DNA of 64,000 bases from Zobellella maritima (GCF_003075035.1 NZ_QCZE01000001.1:506187-570186), one strand, 5' to 3'; shown: positions 48,428-57,288, counted from the first letter of the stretch. The notes: generated by a model not told the origin, from the sequence alone. Program-made: numbers and translations.

Positions 48428-48778
48428 ATGGCAGAAGAAACGATATTCAGCAAAATAATTCGCAAGGAGATCCCCGCCGAGATCCTCTATCAGGACGAAC
48501 TGGTGACCGCATTCCGGGATCTCTACCCCAAGGCGCCGACCCATATCCTGATCGTACCCAATGTGCTGATCCCGACGGTCAACGAGGTGGAAGCCGAGCA
48601 TGAGCAGGCCCTGGGTCGGCTGTTTACCGTGGCCCGCAAGCTGGCCGAACAGGCCGGTATCAGCGAGGACGGCTATCGGCTGGTCGTCAACTGCAATCGT
48701 CATGGCGGCCAGGAAGTGTTCCATATCCATATGCACCTGTTGGGTGGTCGTGCCCTGGGACCCATGCTTGCACGCTAA
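48428..48778 (+). CDS. hinT: HIT-family purine nucleoside phosphoramidase HinT
   Basis: HinT hydrolyses adenosine 5'-phosphoramidates and aminoacyl-AMP adducts in the cytoplasm. It has 116 aa from the chosen start ATG at 48428 (AAGGAGACGGTG upstream); the earlier ATG at 48392 adds 12 unlike residues. The histidine triad is HIHMHLLGG at 102-110 region, preceded by [16 protein letters not shown] -10-like TATAAT is at 48353-48358. It is first in the hinT-lpoB-thiK-nagZ cluster, as in enterobacteria. Confidence 0.96.
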   Translation: MAEETIFSKIIRKEIPAEILYQDELVTAFRDLYPKAPTHILIVPNVLIPTVNEVEAEHEQALGRLFTVARKLAEQAGISEDGYRLVVNCNRHGGQEVFHIHMHLLGGRALGPMLAR

Positions 48779-48787
48779 GGTAACACA

Positions 48788-49429
48788 ATGAAATTACTTC
48801 ATGTTTTCCCCCTGTTGCTGGCCGCTGTGTTGACGGCCTGTACCCTGCCCGATCCCTATTCGCGGCAGCCGGCACCGGTCACGCCGGTGACCCCGCAGCC
48901 GCCGTCACCGCCACCACCGCCGACCGTGGATGTGCCGCCGCCCGTCAGGCCGCCGCTGATGATCCCCGGTGAACCTGTCTCCCCGGTGACGATACCTGAC
49001 GCGCCGACCATGCCGGCCCCCCCGGCCAGCAATCAGGCCCTGGCCCGGCTGGCGGACAACCTGGCCAGCCGGCTCAAGTCCAGCCCGCAAATCAACGAGG
49101 TACAGGGTGCCGTGCTGCTCGATGATATCCGCAATCAGGTGGGCAGTCCGATGGATACCCGCGCCCTGACTCAGCGGCTGCAGGCCAACCTGAGCAGCCG
49201 GTTGTCTTTCGTGGATGGTGACAAAGTCAGCAACCTGCGTCAGCAACTGGCCTACCAGAGCGGGCGGGCCGATATGGCCGCCCTGGTGAGTCTGGGCAAG
49301 CAGAGCGGTGCCAGCTACCTGTTGTCGGGCAGCCTGAACCGGGCCGGTGCCGGTTTTACCCTGAGCGCCCAGTTGATGGATCTCCGCAGCGGCGAACTGC
49401 TCTGGTCTGACAAGGTTAGTGGACAATAG
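48788..49429 (+). CDS. lpoB: Penicillin-binding protein activator LpoB
   Basis: LpoB is an outer-membrane lipoprotein that reaches through the peptidoglycan to activate PBP1b. It has 213 aa. The lipobox is LTAC (C18). A long flexible proline-rich spacer (residues 22-80, such as PPSPPPPPTVDVPPPVRPP) is followed by a globular domain with VQGAVLLDDIRNQ and a terminal DLRSGELLWSDKVSGQ resembling the LpoB end. It lies between hinT and thiK as in E. coli, but ycfL is missing. The PBP1b partner is not the large PBP at 26-29 kb as far as can be told. Confidence 0.87.
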   Translation: MKLLHVFPLLLAAVLTACTLPDPYSRQPAPVTPVTPQPPSPPPPPTVDVPPPVRPPLMIPGEPVSPVTIPDAPTMPAPPASNQALARLADNLASRLKSSPQINEVQGAVLLDDIRNQVGSPMDTRALTQRLQANLSSRLSFVDGDKVSNLRQQLAYQSGRADMAALVSLGKQSGASYLLSGSLNRAGAGFTLSAQLMDLRSGELLWSDKVSGQ

Positions 49430-50249
49430 CCGGCTGCTTGCCCTGCTGCCGGCGGCATTCGATGGCAAGCTAACCCCCCTGGCCGGCGGCCTGACCAACC
49501 GCAGCTGGCGGCTGGATACGGGTAACGGCAGCTATTGGCTCAGGTTGGGCTGCCCCCGGCCCGAGTGGCTGGGCATCGACCGGCAGCGGGAGCTTATCGC
49601 CCACCGGACGGCCGCAAACGCGGGGTTGGCGCCGGCTATCCGTTTCGCCGAGCCGACGCGGGGGATACTGGTGCTGGACTGGCTGGATGAGCCGTCCTGG
49701 TCGTATTTGGAGCCGGCTGCCGCCGCCACCCTGGCGGGGGTGCTGGCCAGGCTGCACGGCTTGTCCCCATCGTTGCCGCCGCTTGAGCTGCGGGGGCAGC
49801 TGGCCCGCTACCTGAGCCGGCTGCGGCGGCTACCCGCGGAGATAGCCGCCGTGCTGCCGCTGTTCGAGCGACCGGCCCTCAACCTGCCTTTTACCCCGGT
49901 GTTTTGTCATAACGACCTGAGCGGCACCAACCTGTTGGGCCCCCGGCCCTGGTTGATCGACTGGGAATATGCGGCGATGGGTGATGCCGCCTTCGAGCTG
50001 GCGGTGGTGTGGGACGGCTTCGGGCTGGATGAACAGGGGGGAAGGAGGCTGGTGGAGCGCTATGCCGAGGCGGGAGGAGACATCAGCCTGGCCAGGGTCA
50101 GGGCCCGGTTGCCCTGGGTTCAGCTGATCACCGCCCTGTGGGCGGCACTGCAATGGCAGCAGACCGACGACATCCGCTATCGGGATTATCAACGGCAGGC
50201 GACCGCCAGGCTGCCCGACTCACTGAACAGGATTGGGCTGTCAGCCTGA
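49419..50249 (+). CDS. thiK: Thiamine kinase ThiK (aminoglycoside phosphotransferase fold)
   Basis: ThiK phosphorylates thiamine to thiamine monophosphate for salvage. It has 276 aa. The start is GTG at 49419, inside the end of lpoB (11-nt overlap). The kinase fold shows the ATP-binding GGLTNRSWRL near residue 23, the Brenner motif CHNDLSGTNLL with catalytic Asp, and the metal-binding IDWEYAAMGD. Assignment relies on the conserved hinT-lpoB-thiK-nagZ order. A related choline or aminoglycoside kinase role is the main alternative. Confidence 0.87.
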   Translation: MDNSRLLALLPAAFDGKLTPLAGGLTNRSWRLDTGNGSYWLRLGCPRPEWLGIDRQRELIAHRTAANAGLAPAIRFAEPTRGILVLDWLDEPSWSYLEPAAAATLAGVLARLHGLSPSLPPLELRGQLARYLSRLRRLPAEIAAVLPLFERPALNLPFTPVFCHNDLSGTNLLGPRPWLIDWEYAAMGDAAFELAVVWDGFGLDEQGGRRLVERYAEAGGDISLARVRARLPWVQLITALWAALQWQQTDDIRYRDYQRQATARLPDSLNRIGLSA

Positions 50250-50321
50250 TTTCGGCAGGTTGGGGGACAGTCGGGAAACAGAACCGACTCGTCGTGACCT
50301 TCTTAATATACAGGAGAAACC

Positions 50322-51332
50322 ATGGGCCCCTTTATTCTTGACTTGCAGGGCTGCGAGCTGGATGCCGAAGAAAAAGAACTGCTGGCGCACCCGACCCTGG
50401 GCGGGGTGATTTTTTTCAGCCGCAATTATCACGACAGCCCCCAGCTGCAGGCCCTGGTCAAGGCCATTCGCCGCATCAATCCCGGCCTGCTGTTGACCGT
50501 GGATCACGAGGGCGGGCGGGTACAGCGCTTCCGCCGGGGATTTTTCCCCCTGCCGGCGCCCGGCAAGATAGCGGCGCTGGCGGGGCAGGATCGCCAGTCA
50601 CTGCTGGAGGACTGCGGCTGGTTGATGGCCGCCGAGCTGCTGGCCCATGATATCGACCTCAGCTTTGCCCCCGTGCTGGATCTGGAGCGGGGCAGCGAGG
50701 TGATCGGCGACCGCAGCTTTGGCCAGGATCCCGAGCCGGTGATCGCCAATGCCAGTGCCTACATCCGGGGCATGGGTCAGGCGGGCATGAAGACGGTGGC
50801 CAAGCATTTTCCCGGCCATGGCAGCGTGCGGGCCGATTCCCACACCGAGAGTCCGGTCGACCCCCGGGAGCTGGCAGACATAGAGCAGGCGGATCTGGTT
50901 CCCTTCAGCCGGCTGATCGCCGCCGGCATGATAGACGGCATCATGCCGGCCCATGTGATCTACGAGGCGGTCGACCCGCAGCCGGCCGGTTTCTCGCCCT
51001 TCTGGCTCAAGCAGGTACTTCGCCAGAAGCTGGGCTTCGGCGGCCTGATCTTCAGCGACGATCTGACCATGGAAGGGGCGGCGGTGGCCGGCGACTATCC
51101 CGAGCGGGCCCGGCAGGCCCTGGCAGCCGGTTGCGACCTGCTGCTGGCCTGCAACAACCGCACGGGGGCGGTGAAGATCATCGACAGCTTGCCCCACGAC
51201 CTGCGGCGGGATCTCTCCTCCCTGCGCAAGCCGCGCTGCGGCGGCCCCGAGCAGCTGTATAGCAGCCCGCGCTGGCGCGAGGCCGGCGACAGGCTGTTGC
51301 GGCTCGGTCGGGATCAGGGCTGGCACGAATAA
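50322..51332 (+). CDS. nagZ: Beta-N-acetylhexosaminidase NagZ
   Basis: NagZ is the cytoplasmic GH3 enzyme that removes GlcNAc from anhydro-muropeptides in cell-wall recycling, producing the signals that induce AmpC in some species. It has 336 aa. Motifs are LTVDHEGGRVQRF (58-70), KHFPGHG (161-167), the general acid His in DSHTESP (H174) and the nucleophile Asp in FSDDLTMEGA (D247 region). ACAGGAGAAACC precedes the ATG. It is fourth in the cluster; ndh follows as a separate unit. Confidence 0.96.
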   Translation: MGPFILDLQGCELDAEEKELLAHPTLGGVIFFSRNYHDSPQLQALVKAIRRINPGLLLTVDHEGGRVQRFRRGFFPLPAPGKIAALAGQDRQSLLEDCGWLMAAELLAHDIDLSFAPVLDLERGSEVIGDRSFGQDPEPVIANASAYIRGMGQAGMKTVAKHFPGHGSVRADSHTESPVDPRELADIEQADLVPFSRLIAAGMIDGIMPAHVIYEAVDPQPAGFSPFWLKQVLRQKLGFGGLIFSDDLTMEGAAVAGDYPERARQALAAGCDLLLACNNRTGAVKIIDSLPHDLRRDLSSLRKPRCGGPEQLYSSPRWREAGDRLLRLGRDQGWHE

Positions 51333-51392
51333 CAGGACGGCGACCGGCCAGGGAGGGCGGTTGCCGAGACTTTATTTTCAGGTAAAACAATC

Positions 51393-51501
51393 TTGTGGTT
51401 TGAATCTCAACTTTTAGAATGAAGACTCCACCCCAAATGGACTGGACGGGGTGAGAATCTGCAGCTATGGCACGCCGCCATAGCTGCAGGTTTTTCTTTT
51501 T
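51393..51501 (+). promoter_or_regulatory. ndh promoter and leader with two hairpins and an intrinsic terminator
   Basis: TTGTGG (51393-51398), 16 bp, TAGAAT (51415-51420) is a fair promoter; RNA would start near 51427. Hairpin 1 is CACCCC (51429-51434) with GGGGTG (51448-51453). Hairpin 2 is a perfect 13-bp stem, CTGCAGCTATGGC (51459-51471) with GCCATAGCTGCAG (51477-51489), followed by GTTTTTCTTTTT: a textbook terminator. It ends 18 bp before the ndh start codon, so the ndh message must read through it. It is either an attenuator or an independent short RNA of about 70 nt; it could also stop nagZ transcripts. Confidence 0.8.
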
Positions 51502-51518
51502 GTTTAATGAGGTCGTAT

Positions 51519-52811
51519 ATGACAAGGATTATTGTAGTGGGCGGTGGTGCGGGTGGCCTGGAGCTGGCCACCAAACTGGGGCGCAAGCTGGGGCGTAAGG
51601 GCAAGGCGGAAATCGTGCTGGTGGACAGAAACCGGACCCACCTGTGGAAGCCCCTGCTGCACGAAGTGGCCACCGGTGCCATGGATGCGGGCATCGACGG
51701 CCTCAGCTATCGCTCCCAGGCCCATAACCACGGCTTCAGCTTTCATCTGGGCACCCTGACCGACATCGACAGGGACGAAAAAACCATCAAGCTGGCGCCC
51801 CTGCTGGACGACAACGGCCGGCAGATGGTGGGCGAGCGGGCACTGAAATACGACATACTGGTGCTGGCCATCGGCTCTGTGTCCAATGATTTCGGTACCA
51901 AGGGGGTACGCGACCACTGTATCTTCCTCGACAGCCCCCAGCAGGCCGAACGTTTCCATGGCGAGCTGATGAACCGCTTCCTGCAGTATGCCGAGAGCGA
52001 CACCGTGGACGAGAAGGTCGATATCGCCATCGTCGGCGGCGGGGCCACCGGGGTGGAACTGTCGGCGGAGCTGTACAACGCGGTGGAGCACCTGGGCGCC
52101 TACGGCTTTAAAAAACTCAATCGCAATTGCCTGCGGCTGACCCTGGTGGAAGCCGGCCCGCGGATCCTGCCGGTGCTGCCCGAGCGGATTTCGGCCATGG
52201 CCCACAAGGAGCTGAAGGCATTGGGGGTGGACGTGCGCACCGCCACCATGGTGGTGGAAGCCACCGAAGAGGGGCTGATGACCAAGGACGGCGAGCTGAT
52301 CCCGGCCAACTTGATGGTCTGGGCGGCGGGGATCAAGGCGCCGGCCTTTATGAAGGACATCGCCGGGCTGGAAAGCAACCGCATCAACCAGCTGGTGGTC
52401 AAGCCGACCCTGCAGACCACCCGGGACGACCATATCTTCGTGATCGGCGACTGCGCCTCCTGCCCCCAGGGCGACGGCAAGACGGTGCCGCCCCGGGCCC
52501 AGTCGGCCCACCAGATGGCCGATCAGGCGTTTGACAACATAGTGGCCCAGCTCAACAACAAGCCGCTCAAGGCCTATGTCTACAAGGATCACGGCTCCCT
52601 GGTGAGCCTGAGCCGGTATTCGACGGTGGGCTCCTTGATGGGCAACCTGATGCGCGGTTCCATGATGGTGGAGGGGCGGGTCGCCCGCACCGTGTATATC
52701 TCTTTGTATCGCATGCATCAGGTGGCGCTGCACGGCTATATGCGCACCGGCATGATGATGCTGGTGGGCCGCATCAACCGCATGCTAAGACCCAAGCTGA
52801 AGCTGCACTGA
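51519..52811 (+). CDS. ndh: Type II NADH dehydrogenase Ndh
   Basis: This single-subunit, FAD-containing, membrane-bound NADH:quinone oxidoreductase does not pump protons. It has 430 aa from the ATG at 51519 (GAGG at 51509-51512); an ATG at 51507 is in frame but has poorer spacing. The FAD motif is [12 protein letters not shown] near residue 6, the NADH motif is [16 protein letters not shown], and [13 protein letters not shown] binds [20 protein letters not shown] and [13 protein letters not shown] match the E. coli enzyme closely. Expression may be gated by the leader terminator. Confidence 0.96.
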   Translation: MTRIIVVGGGAGGLELATKLGRKLGRKGKAEIVLVDRNRTHLWKPLLHEVATGAMDAGIDGLSYRSQAHNHGFSFHLGTLTDIDRDEKTIKLAPLLDDNGRQMVGERALKYDILVLAIGSVSNDFGTKGVRDHCIFLDSPQQAERFHGELMNRFLQYAESDTVDEKVDIAIVGGGATGVELSAELYNAVEHLGAYGFKKLNRNCLRLTLVEAGPRILPVLPERISAMAHKELKALGVDVRTATMVVEATEEGLMTKDGELIPANLMVWAAGIKAPAFMKDIAGLESNRINQLVVKPTLQTTRDDHIFVIGDCASCPQGDGKTVPPRAQSAHQMADQAFDNIVAQLNNKPLKAYVYKDHGSLVSLSRYSTVGSLMGNLMRGSMMVEGRVARTVYISLYRMHQVALHGYMRTGMMMLVGRINRMLRPKLKLH

Positions 52812-53275
52812 GGCCGGCAACGCCAGGCGGGGAGGGCGACCTTCCCGCCGCTTCCGCCATCCATGCCTGGCTGGACAGGCAGCACCGAAAAAAAGGCTCC
52901 GCGAGGAGCCTTTTGTTTGGCGCATAGATATTTCCCCCGGTCGCTTTTCAAGCATCTTTCATACTGCGGTAAACCCGCAGGATCTTGCTCCGATTGACTC
53001 CAATATCTTGCCTGAGGGCGTCGTTCTGCCGCCCATGGAAAATGCAGGACGCATGAAGCCGGGAATGATTATGCAGAAACCGGGAATGAATAAGTGTTAA
53101 ATGTTTATTTATTGTTCTACTGTGGTTTTTTGTGTTAATAAAATGATAATTATCGCTATTAAATTTTAATTTTTTCCCTGTATAGTGCGTTTGTCATCTG
53201 ATGGCTGGAAACGGTTTTCCGGCCGGCAGCTATCGCCAAAGGAGCAGATGACCCGCTATTCAAGGAGCACACGCA
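52812..53275. other. 464-bp intergenic region with ndh terminator and racemase promoter
   Basis: A GC-rich start contains GGCGGGGAGGGCGACC and its complement CTTCCCGCC (52825-52850). The ndh terminator follows at 52889. From about 53080 the DNA is strongly AT-rich, with TATAGT (53181-53186) as a candidate -10 for the racemase gene and GATAATTATC (53145-53154), a perfect 10-bp palindrome. No gene. Confidence 0.5.
52889..52917 (+). terminator. Intrinsic terminator of ndh
   Basis: AAAAGGCTCC (52891-52900), loop GCGA, GGAGCC (52905-52910) and TTTTGTTT follow the ndh stop by about 80 bp. Confidence 0.92.
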
Positions 53276-54514
53276 ATGAAATTTACCCCTACCCTGCTGG
53301 CCGTCGCCCTGGCCGGCTGCCTGTCTACCCAGGTTCAGGCCGCCCCCGAACTTCCCGTTACCGGCCTGGATACCAGCAGTGCCCAGCTTGAGTCTGCCAA
53401 TGCCTGGGTGGAAGTCGACCAGGCGGCATTCGAGCACAATATTCGCACCCTGCAGACCCTGCTCGACGGCAAGTCGCAGATCTGTGCCATCATGAAGGCC
53501 GACGCCTACGGCCATGGCATCGCCAACCTGATGCCCTCGGTGATGGCCGCCAATATCCCCTGCATCGGCATCACCAGCAACGAAGAAGCCCGAGTGGTGC
53601 GGGAAAGCGGCTATCAAGGGCGCATCATGCGGGTACGCAGCGCCACGCCGGCGGAAGTGAGCAATGGCCTGCAATACGAGATGGAAGAGCTGTTCGGCGA
53701 TATCGAGGCGGCCCGCCAGGCGGCCGAGGTGGCCAAGGCCGCGGGCAAGACCCTGCGTTATCATTTGGGCCTGAATGCCGGCGGCATGAGCCGCAACGGC
53801 CTGGAAATGGCCACCGAAGCAGGCAAGCAGGAAGCCCGCGAACTGCTGGCGCTGGAGAACCTGGAGCTGGTCGGCATCATGACCCATTTCCAGTATGAAG
53901 ACGCGGACTTCGTGCGCGCCGGGCTGGCCAAATTCAATGAACAGTCCCAGTGGCTGATCGAAGACGGCAAGCTGGATCGCAGCAAGCTGACCCTGCATGC
54001 GGCCAACTCCTTCACCACCCTGGAAGTGCCGGAAGCCCGGCTGGATATGGTTCGCCCCGGCGGTATCATCTATGGCGACACCATTCCTTCCTATACCGAA
54101 TACAAGAAGGTGATGTCGTTCAAGACCCGGGTGGCGTCGGTCAACAACTACCCGGCCGGCAGCCTGGTGGGCTATGACGGCACCTATACCCTGGAGCGGG
54201 ATTCACTGCTGGCCAACCTGCCGATGGGCTATTCCGACGGTTACCGCCGGGTGTTCACCAACAAGGCCTATGTGGTGGTCAACGGCCAGCGGGCGCCGGT
54301 GGTGGGCAAGGTGTCGATGAACACCACCATGATCGATGTGACCGATATTCCGGGCGTCAAGCCGGGGGATGAAGTGGTGCTGTTCGGCAAGCAGGGGGGG
54401 GCGGAAGTCACCCAGGGCGAGCTGGAAGACGCCAACGGCGCCCTGCTGGCGGATCTGTACACGGTGTGGGGCAACTCCAACCCCAAGATCCTCAAACCCG
54501 TGGTCAGCCAGTAA
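53276..54514 (+). CDS. bsr: Periplasmic broad-specificity amino-acid racemase (Bsr/BAR)
   Basis: This PLP-dependent fold-type III racemase interconverts L- and D-forms of many amino acids (Lys, Arg, Met, Ala and others) and supplies non-canonical D-amino acids to the envelope. It has 412 aa, similar to Vibrio BsrV and Pseudomonas putida BAR. An exported N-terminus ends QVQAAPELP. The PLP Lys is K74 in CAIMKADAYGHG, and the second catalytic residue is the Tyr of VGYDGTYTLERDS. NSFTTLEVPEARLDMVRPGG and KVSMNTTMIDVTDI also match. The signal region contains LAGC, so lipidation cannot be excluded. Single gene with its own terminator. Confidence 0.93.
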   Translation: MKFTPTLLAVALAGCLSTQVQAAPELPVTGLDTSSAQLESANAWVEVDQAAFEHNIRTLQTLLDGKSQICAIMKADAYGHGIANLMPSVMAANIPCIGITSNEEARVVRESGYQGRIMRVRSATPAEVSNGLQYEMEELFGDIEAARQAAEVAKAAGKTLRYHLGLNAGGMSRNGLEMATEAGKQEARELLALENLELVGIMTHFQYEDADFVRAGLAKFNEQSQWLIEDGKLDRSKLTLHAANSFTTLEVPEARLDMVRPGGIIYGDTIPSYTEYKKVMSFKTRVASVNNYPAGSLVGYDGTYTLERDSLLANLPMGYSDGYRRVFTNKAYVVVNGQRAPVVGKVSMNTTMIDVTDIPGVKPGDEVVLFGKQGGAEVTQGELEDANGALLADLYTVWGNSNPKILKPVVSQ

Positions 54515-54537
54515 CGCATTCACCGCCAGGCCAAAAG

Positions 54538-54563
54538 CGGGGAGGGCGACCTCCCCGTTTTTT
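54538..54563 (+). terminator. Intrinsic terminator of the racemase gene
   Basis: CGGGGAGG (54538-54545), loop GCGA, CCTCCCCG (54550-54557), then TTTTTT. The sequence around it (GCCAGGC...ATCCATGCC) resembles the region after ndh at 52.82-52.87 kb. Confidence 0.95.
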
Positions 54564-54740
54564 CGGCTATCCATGCCCTATGCGGGCTAACGCGAGCCGG
54601 GCTCAGCCGCCCTGGGCAAGGCCGGTTCACACCACTCGGGGTGGATTTAAGCCGGCCCCGCTCCTGACAGCTTGAAAACGCTTGCCAGCGATCGGGTGAG
54701 TCTGTACCATTCGCGGCCTTTTTTGTGGTGGGGCAGTGAT

Positions 54741-56099
54741 ATGATCGGTTTTGACTATGGCACATCAAACTGTGCGGTCGGTGTTATGGAAGGCAATAAC
54801 CCGAAGATTTTACCCTTGGGTGATCATGGTCGTTACATAGCGTCGAATCTGTATGCCCCGAGCCGCGATGTGATAGTCAACTGGCTGTACAAACACCTGC
54901 CCCCGGCAGAACAAACCACCTTCCAGCGGCAGCGCCAAAGGCAATTACTGAAAGGGCAGGCGGCGTTGAGAGAGCTTGCCTTGGATGGCTACCCGATCGA
55001 ATTGTCATTCGGCGTGCAGGCGTTAAACAACTACCTGCAGGAGCCCGATGAAGGCTACTACATAAAATCACCGAAATCCTTCCTCGGCGCCAGTGGCCTG
55101 TTGCCCCAGCAAATTGAACTGTTTGAAGACATTGTCGCGGCCATGATGAGCAATGTAAAAAGGCTGACCGAAGCCACCCTAGGTAGCGGCGTGACGCAAA
55201 CGGTGATTGGCCGGCCGATCAACTTTCAGGGGCTGCGTGGTGAGGAGAGCAACCGGCAGGCACTGCAAATACTGACCAATGCCGCAAGGCGGGTGGGCTT
55301 CAAGGACGTTGAGTTTCAATTCGAGCCGGTGGCCGCGGGCTTTGAATATGAAGCGAGCCTGGAGAAGGAAACCCGGGTGCTGGTGGTAGATATTGGCGGT
55401 GGTACCACGGACTGCTCCATGCTGCTGATGGGGCCCAAACAGGCGGCTGCACAAGACAGGACCGGCGACCTGTTGAGCCACAGCGGTGAGCGGGTGGGCG
55501 GCAATGATTTCGATATTGCCTTTGCGCTGAAGGGCATGATGCCGGGCTTCGGCATGGACAGCATGCTGAAAACCGGTAAGGCCATACCGGTCAACAGCTA
55601 TTGGCAAGCCATGGCGATCAACAACATCAACCATCAAACCGAATTTTACAGTGCCGCCAACGGCCGCTTCCTGCAGCAGCTGATCCGTGACGCCGAGCAG
55701 CCCGAGCTGTTAAAGCGCTTGTTTACCGTGCAAAAAAACAAGCTCAGCTACCGGGTGGTCAACGCCGCAGAGCAAAGCAAGATCGCGCTAACGGACTGTC
55801 CCCAACAGCAGGTGGATTTATCCGATATCGATGACGGATTCACCGTTGAACTGGACCGGGATGGTTTTGCCAGCGCCTGCCAGCGGGAACTGGCTAAAAT
55901 TGCCGCGCTGATGCACGATGCCATTGCCCAGGCCGGCTGCCAGCCCGATGTGGTCTTTGTGACCGGCGGTACCGCCAAGTCACCGGTACTGAACCAGTTT
56001 CTGCAACAGCAGTTTCAGCATACCCCCATCGTTATCGGCGACCACTTCGGCAGCGTCACCGCCGGCCTGACCCGTTGGGCCAGGATTATTTATTCATAA
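54741..56099 (+). CDS. yegD: Hsp70-family chaperone-like protein YegD
   Basis: This actin-fold ATPase of the YegD branch of Hsp70 lacks the substrate-binding domain. It has 452 aa (E. coli YegD 450). The chosen start, ATG 54741, begins MIGFDYGTSNCAVGV, the phosphate-1 motif. Phosphate-2 is VLVVDIGGGTTDCSMLL, the adenosine motif FVTGGTAKSPVLNQF. Function in the cell is unknown. Its last 120 bp form a direct repeat with 57,560-57,679, and the accessory block starts right after its stop codon, so the 3' end appears to be an integration target. CTTGAAA at 54671-54677 upstream recalls a sigma-32 -35, without a matching -10. Confidence 0.93.
   Translation: MIGFDYGTSNCAVGVMEGNNPKILPLGDHGRYIASNLYAPSRDVIVNWLYKHLPPAEQTTFQRQRQRQLLKGQAALRELALDGYPIELSFGVQALNNYLQEPDEGYYIKSPKSFLGASGLLPQQIELFEDIVAAMMSNVKRLTEATLGSGVTQTVIGRPINFQGLRGEESNRQALQILTNAARRVGFKDVEFQFEPVAAGFEYEASLEKETRVLVVDIGGGTTDCSMLLMGPKQAAAQDRTGDLLSHSGERVGGNDFDIAFALKGMMPGFGMDSMLKTGKAIPVNSYWQAMAINNINHQTEFYSAANGRFLQQLIRDAEQPELLKRLFTVQKNKLSYRVVNAAEQSKIALTDCPQQQVDLSDIDDGFTVELDRDGFASACQRELAKIAALMHDAIAQAGCQPDVVFVTGGTAKSPVLNQFLQQQFQHTPIVIGDHFGSVTAGLTRWARIIYS
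55980..56099 (+). repeat. Direct repeat copy 1: 3' end of yegD
   Basis: The last 120 bp of intact yegD, from TCACCGGTACTG to the TAA stop, are repeated at 57,560-57,679 in the same orientation with 118 of 120 identities. The repeat ends at the stop codon in both copies, as expected for a site-specific integration point in a gene's 3' end. Confidence 0.92.
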
Positions 56100-56139
56100 G
56101 AGCAACAATGGCTCTGCTGTAAGGTAATAGAGACGACAC

Positions 56140-56239
56140 GGGGGCAGGCCTTATATTATTTGTTTCCAAATCAAGTTAACTCTGAGAAGGAACTGACTGG
56201 GTGTCAGCCACAGAGCTGTGAAATTTAAGGCCTGACCCC
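56140..56239. repeat. 100-bp palindromic element, GGGGTCAGGCCTT type (copy 1)
   Basis: The left end GGGGGCAGGCCTTATA (56140-56155) and the right end TTTAAGGCCTGACCCC (56224-56239) are near-perfect inverted repeats enclosing 68 bp without a gene. The same ends occur at 58,208-58,271. Such units look like small non-autonomous elements (MITE or REP type) mobilised by a transposase elsewhere. The gap from 56,100 to 56,324 holds nothing else recognisable. Confidence 0.7.
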
Positions 56240-56324
56240 ACAGGCACAACAATGGGCAGAAAACGCTCGCACTGCGGTGCAACTGAAAGGGATGTCTACA
56301 AGTTAAACTTTTCTTGATAATAGG

Positions 56325-56558
56325 CTACCAATCTGCAGTTACATCTTTATCTGATTCTAATTCTGTTGATGAGGGTACCCCAGTTTTTACCTCCTCTTCT
56401 GACCTAAGCGTCAATGCTGGAATCATTTTGATATTTTCACTTTCAACATTAAAGCCACCTTCCCACGCATCTCTATCAGCTTGCCATTCCTCAAAGTGTT
56501 CTTTTTGTGAACAGCCCAAAAGAGGAGCAATGGTTAATAATAAAGCTAGCAATTTCAT
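56325..56558 (-). CDS. Small accessory lipoprotein, unknown
   Basis: It has 77 aa. Signal peptide MKLLALLLTIAPLLGC with lipobox LLGC (C16), then an acidic, low-complexity mature part (EEWQADRDAWEGGFNVESEN). It follows the 240-aa lipoprotein gene after 7 bp and was probably co-transcribed with it. Base composition is AT-richer than the core. No family recognised. Confidence 0.65.
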   Translation of the reverse strand: MKLLALLLTIAPLLGCSQKEHFEEWQADRDAWEGGFNVESENIKMIPALTLRSEEEVKTGVPSSTELESDKDVTADW

Positions 56559-56565
56559 TTGATAA

Positions 56566-57288
56566 TCACCGGTGGATTATATTAGGAAATGCACCTAAGA
56601 AAACTGATGTAAATCTTTCGAAGGAGCTGTAATCAAGAAAAGGAATAATTGCTGCATTGCTGGCATATTGAGGTAATTGAGTTCTAGAGTGCAAGTATTG
56701 ACCTAAATCCCGTCCCACAGGCGTAGGATCAAAGCACCCTGCTTTTGATGACATGTCACCTTGCCATTGCTCCCATCTTACAGACCAAGAAGATCCAGAT
56801 ACCGCTGGCTTTTCTTCTAATCCATGCGCAACGCAAAAACGAACATCAGTCAATATCAAATAGTAAACATCTTGCCCTCGCCACGTGTTCCCTTTTAATG
56901 CCGAGGCTTTTGATTCTGGGCTGGTAGAAATTGCTGCGAACTGAAATGTTTGATCAAAAATATTTTTTGACTTGTATAGAAACATGATTTCATTTTCTGT
57001 TGGCGCGATAGCTCCAATATATTTCCCCTTAATGGAGTTAGTAGCGAACATATATGGAGGGTTTGCATTAACGCCTATTGCTGGTTGATTGCCCCATACA
57101 GTTGAATCATCAGTAAAGTACTCAATTAATTCTGAGCGGAATACTTTCTTAGCTACTGTTGTTTCGAGAGTGTTGATACTTAAAATATCTATTTCCTCAA
57201 AGCTTGGTTTTACATCTACTGTTGAAGCACAACCAGCCACAAAGCTTAGCATTGAAGATAACATTAACGTTTTTCTATTTTTATTCAT
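56566..57288 (-). CDS. Accessory lipoprotein, unknown
   Basis: It has 240 aa. The start at 57288 (MNKNRKTL) gives a lipoprotein signal with lipobox VAGC (C20); the frame continues upstream to 57381 but without a signal-like start. GAGGTGAGA precedes the ATG. The mature protein has an N-terminal half with FEEIDILSINTLETTVAKK and a C-terminal half with paired Cys (VRFCVAHG, KAGCFDPTP). No known domain seen. It lies between the two copies of the yegD repeat and is AT-rich, so it is probably horizontally acquired. Confidence 0.7.
   Translation of the reverse strand: MNKNRKTLMLSSMLSFVAGCASTVDVKPSFEEIDILSINTLETTVAKKVFRSELIEYFTDDSTVWGNQPAIGVNANPPYMFATNSIKGKYIGAIAPTENEIMFLYKSKNIFDQTFQFAAISTSPESKASALKGNTWRGQDVYYLILTDVRFCVAHGLEEKPAVSGSSWSVRWEQWQGDMSSKAGCFDPTPVGRDLGQYLHSRTQLPQYASNAAIIPFLDYSSFERFTSVFLGAFPNIIHR

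Noticed and set aside
49419-50249. Aminoglycoside resistance phosphotransferase
   Set aside because: Same fold, but the hinT-lpoB-thiK-nagZ order points to thiamine kinase.
53145-53154. GATAATTATC as a Fur box for the racemase
   Set aside because: Only about 12 of 19 positions fit the Fur consensus, and iron control of this gene has no other support. AT-rich chance is likely.
54671-54740. Sigma-32 promoter for yegD
   Set aside because: CTTGAAA is present but no CCCCATNT-like -10 follows at 11-16 bp.
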